Source: Polyangium sp. 6x1
GTDB taxonomy: Bacteria > Myxococcota_A > Polyangia > Polyangiales > Polyangiaceae
Direction: 5' to 3'
NCBI RefSeq assembly: GCF_029946515.1
Contig: NZ_JARZHH010000008.1
Span: 163,566-227,565, forward strand
Length of the DNA stretch: 64,000 nucleotides
Shown here: one piece after another, positions 62,684-64,000 of the stretch
Position numbering within the stretch: position 1 is the stretch's first letter
Layout: every line of letters starts with the position of its first letter
Notes under the pieces: generated by a model
Told to the model about the DNA's origin: nothing
The model's input: the letters and a program-made list of their open reading frames with translations, nothing else
The model's database searches: none
Translations under genes and position numbers: made by a program

Positions 62684-63455
62684 CGGACGGGACCACGGCG
62701 GGGGTCGGCTCGTAGCGGCCGACCTGGGGGCGCTCGCCGAGGTCGATGATCTTCAGGAAGGCGAGCAGGCGAATGACCTGCCATGTCGGGTCGAGCTCCC
62801 AGGCGCGCACCGCGAAATTCGGGGCCTGACCGAAGCGGTGGTGGTTGTTCTGGAAGAGCTCGCCCATCGTGACGAAATCGAACGGCAGCGTATTGCGCGA
62901 GTCGTCCTTGCTGTCGAAGTTCCGGTATCCGTACCGGTGACCGCACCAGTTCACGATCGCGCCGTGAATGACGCCCATCAGGAAGTGCGCGGGCAAGAGC
63001 AAGAATTGCCACCACGCGGTCGCGAACACGAGATAAAAACCGACGTACGCCGTGCCCCAGGCGAGGCGAGCGGGCCAGTCGCCGCCGATGCGGTCGACGA
63101 GGTCCCACTCGGGATATCCGCCGTCGAACTTCGGCTCGGGTTTCTCGATGCGATAGGCGAAGTCGTGATAACGCTGCCTCGTCCCCCACATCATCGCGAA
63201 TGGATTGCCCGTGTGCCGCGGTGAATGCGGATCCCGCTCGGTATCGCTATGAGCGTGGTGCAATCGGTGCAGGATGGCGTAGGCCCGCGGCACGAGGAAC
63301 GAGGAGCCCTGGGCGGCGAACGTGAGCAAATAAAAGAATCGCTCCCAGCCCTTGCTCATCGTGAACATGCGGTGGGAGGCATAGCGGTGAAGGAAAAACG
63401 TCTGGCAGAAAATGGACAACGTCCAGTGCCCGACGAAGAACAACGCGATTGCCAT
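62664..63455 (-). CDS. Fatty acid (delta-9 type) desaturase
   Basis: About 263 residues with the three histidine boxes of membrane desaturases: HRYASH, HRLHHAHSD and NNHHRFGQ, plus hydrophobic helices (LFFVGHWTLSIFCQTFF, TAYVGFYLVFATAWWQFLLL). It introduces a double bond into acyl chains with molecular oxygen. ATG 63455 is preferred for the conserved start; GTG 63494 would add 13 residues. Tail-to-tail with the FabV-like gene. Confidence 0.9.
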   Translation of the reverse strand: MAIALFFVGHWTLSIFCQTFFLHRYASHRMFTMSKGWERFFYLLTFAAQGSSFLVPRAYAILHRLHHAHSDTERDPHSPRHTGNPFAMMWGTRQRYHDFAYRIEKPEPKFDGGYPEWDLVDRIGGDWPARLAWGTAYVGFYLVFATAWWQFLLLPAHFLMGVIHGAIVNWCGHRYGYRNFDSKDDSRNTLPFDFVTMGELFQNNHHRFGQAPNFAVRAWELDPTWQVIRLLAFLKIIDLGERPQVGRYEPTPAVVPSVIDTAS

Positions 63456-63805
63456 CGCTCCTTCGTAGGCGACGCCAGGCGCGCGCGGCGTCACGGCTGG
63501 GTCATCTTTCCGTCGGTCCAGGGACAGCGAGGGCGGTGGGAAGTCCGGAAACCACCTCGCCCGGCCTCGCGGCGCGACGGGCGTTTCGCGCTTTGAATGC
63601 GCGGCCGCCGTCCCCGTCCAAGTTTTTTGGCCAAGCGGCGACCGGGAAACCCGAGCCCGTTCGCGCGTGGAGGTTCGCTTGCTTCCGATGCTTCGCGCTC
63701 CGGCTCCGTCGTGGGGCCCTTGCCCCCCGGTTGGCCCCGGCGGAGAGCTCTGCTAGCCTCGGCCCGTCCTTGTCGAACTCGGGTGCTTACCTGGGAGGAA
63801 CTCCA
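63456..63805. promoter_or_regulatory. Intergenic region before the Gly-rich lipoprotein gene
   Basis: About 350 nt between divergent genes, with no convincing gene; it presumably holds the promoters of the desaturase and the lipoprotein. A clear ribosome site (GGGAGGAA, 63793-63800) ends it at the right. Confidence 0.4.
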
Positions 63806-64000
63806 ATGAACATGCGATTCTTTGCGATGCTTGGTGCAGTGGCTTGTATGGCTTTGACGGCGTGTGTCGTCGTTGACAACACCGGCGCCGGCGGCGCCGG
63901 TGGCGACGCGGGCGCGGGCCCGGGCGTCGGCGGTGCCGGCGGCGCCGGTGGCGCGGGTGGCGCGGGCGGCGCCGGTGGCTCCGGTGGCGCGGGCGGCGGC
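63806..64000 (+). CDS. Gly/Ala-repeat lipoprotein, N-terminal fragment (right edge)
   Basis: ATG 63806 with a good ribosome site. A lipobox (MLGAVACMALTACVVV; Cys near residue 20) is followed by an almost pure Gly/Ala/Ser repeat (GAGGAGG-type) reaching the edge. Such Gly-Ala spacers after the lipid-anchored Cys are common in Polyangiales surface lipoproteins, where they hold a C-terminal domain away from the membrane. The rest of the protein lies outside the window. Confidence 0.8.
   Translation, partial: MNMRFFAMLGAVACMALTACVVVDNTGAGGAGGDAGAGPGVGGAGGAGGAGGAGGAGGSGGAGGG

Overview
The window is high-GC DNA with very dense gene packing and many GTG starts. It carries several kinds of gene typical of large-genome myxobacteria: a Ser/Thr kinase fused to an FGE-sulfatase domain, SpoIIE phosphatase/STAS switching modules, Cys-rich and Gly-rich lipoproteins, and VWA/HEAT-repeat proteins. 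I infer a myxobacterium of the Polyangiales type; no 16S gene is present to confirm this.

Left chromosomal flank (1-6.7 kb): a secreted-protein fragment, a small unknown protein, histidine ammonia-lyase (hutH), a small lipoprotein, a biotin carboxyl-carrier protein overlapping a PLP-dependent D-cysteine desulfhydrase/ACC deaminase-type enzyme, a methyltransferase, an L,D-transpeptidase lipoprotein and tRNA-Arg(CCG).

Integrated element (6,754-40,643, about 33.9 kb): it sits in the 3' part of the tRNA-Arg gene between perfect 47-bp direct repeats, with a tyrosine integrase reading into the left repeat. It has five blocks. (i) Integrase, two small leftward genes and a divergent HTH regulator. 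(ii) Prim-pol primase and a VapE-type helicase, the usual replication pair of satellites and small prophages. (iii) A rightward run of 14 genes (13.4-24.0 kb) encoding coiled-coil proteins, two beta-rich small proteins, a transglutaminase-like protein with an acidic repeat tail, a lytic transglycosylase, a DUF6884-like protein with a lysine-rich tail and a series of small one-helix membrane proteins. No terminase, portal, tail or packaging ATPase is visible. I consider this the most likely undescribed system in the window, possibly a tailless, membrane-associated particle. (iv) Leftward cargo (24.1-34.0 kb): a single-chain type IIG/IIL restriction-modification enzyme, three envelope proteins, an HTH protein coupled to a duplicated-domain protein, and an ECF-like sigma factor with a C-terminal membrane helix. 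(v) A leftward operon of 16 tightly overlapping small genes (40.5 to 34.1 kb) including two DNA methyltransferases and several Zn-ribbon proteins.

Right chromosomal flank (40.65-64 kb): a hybrid sensor kinase; a leftward seven-gene partner-switching cluster (two SpoIIE phosphatases, GHKL-like kinases, STAS-like proteins, one fused to a methyltransferase); a DUF72 protein; an outer-membrane barrel protein; a bufferin/HvfABC-like trio (Cys-containing precursor, DUF692, DUF2063) followed by the kinase-FGE fusion; a PAP2 phosphatase; a VWA/HEAT-repeat pair; a TIGR01777 epimerase; a FabV-like reductase; a delta-9-type desaturase; and a truncated Gly/Ala-repeat lipoprotein at the right edge.
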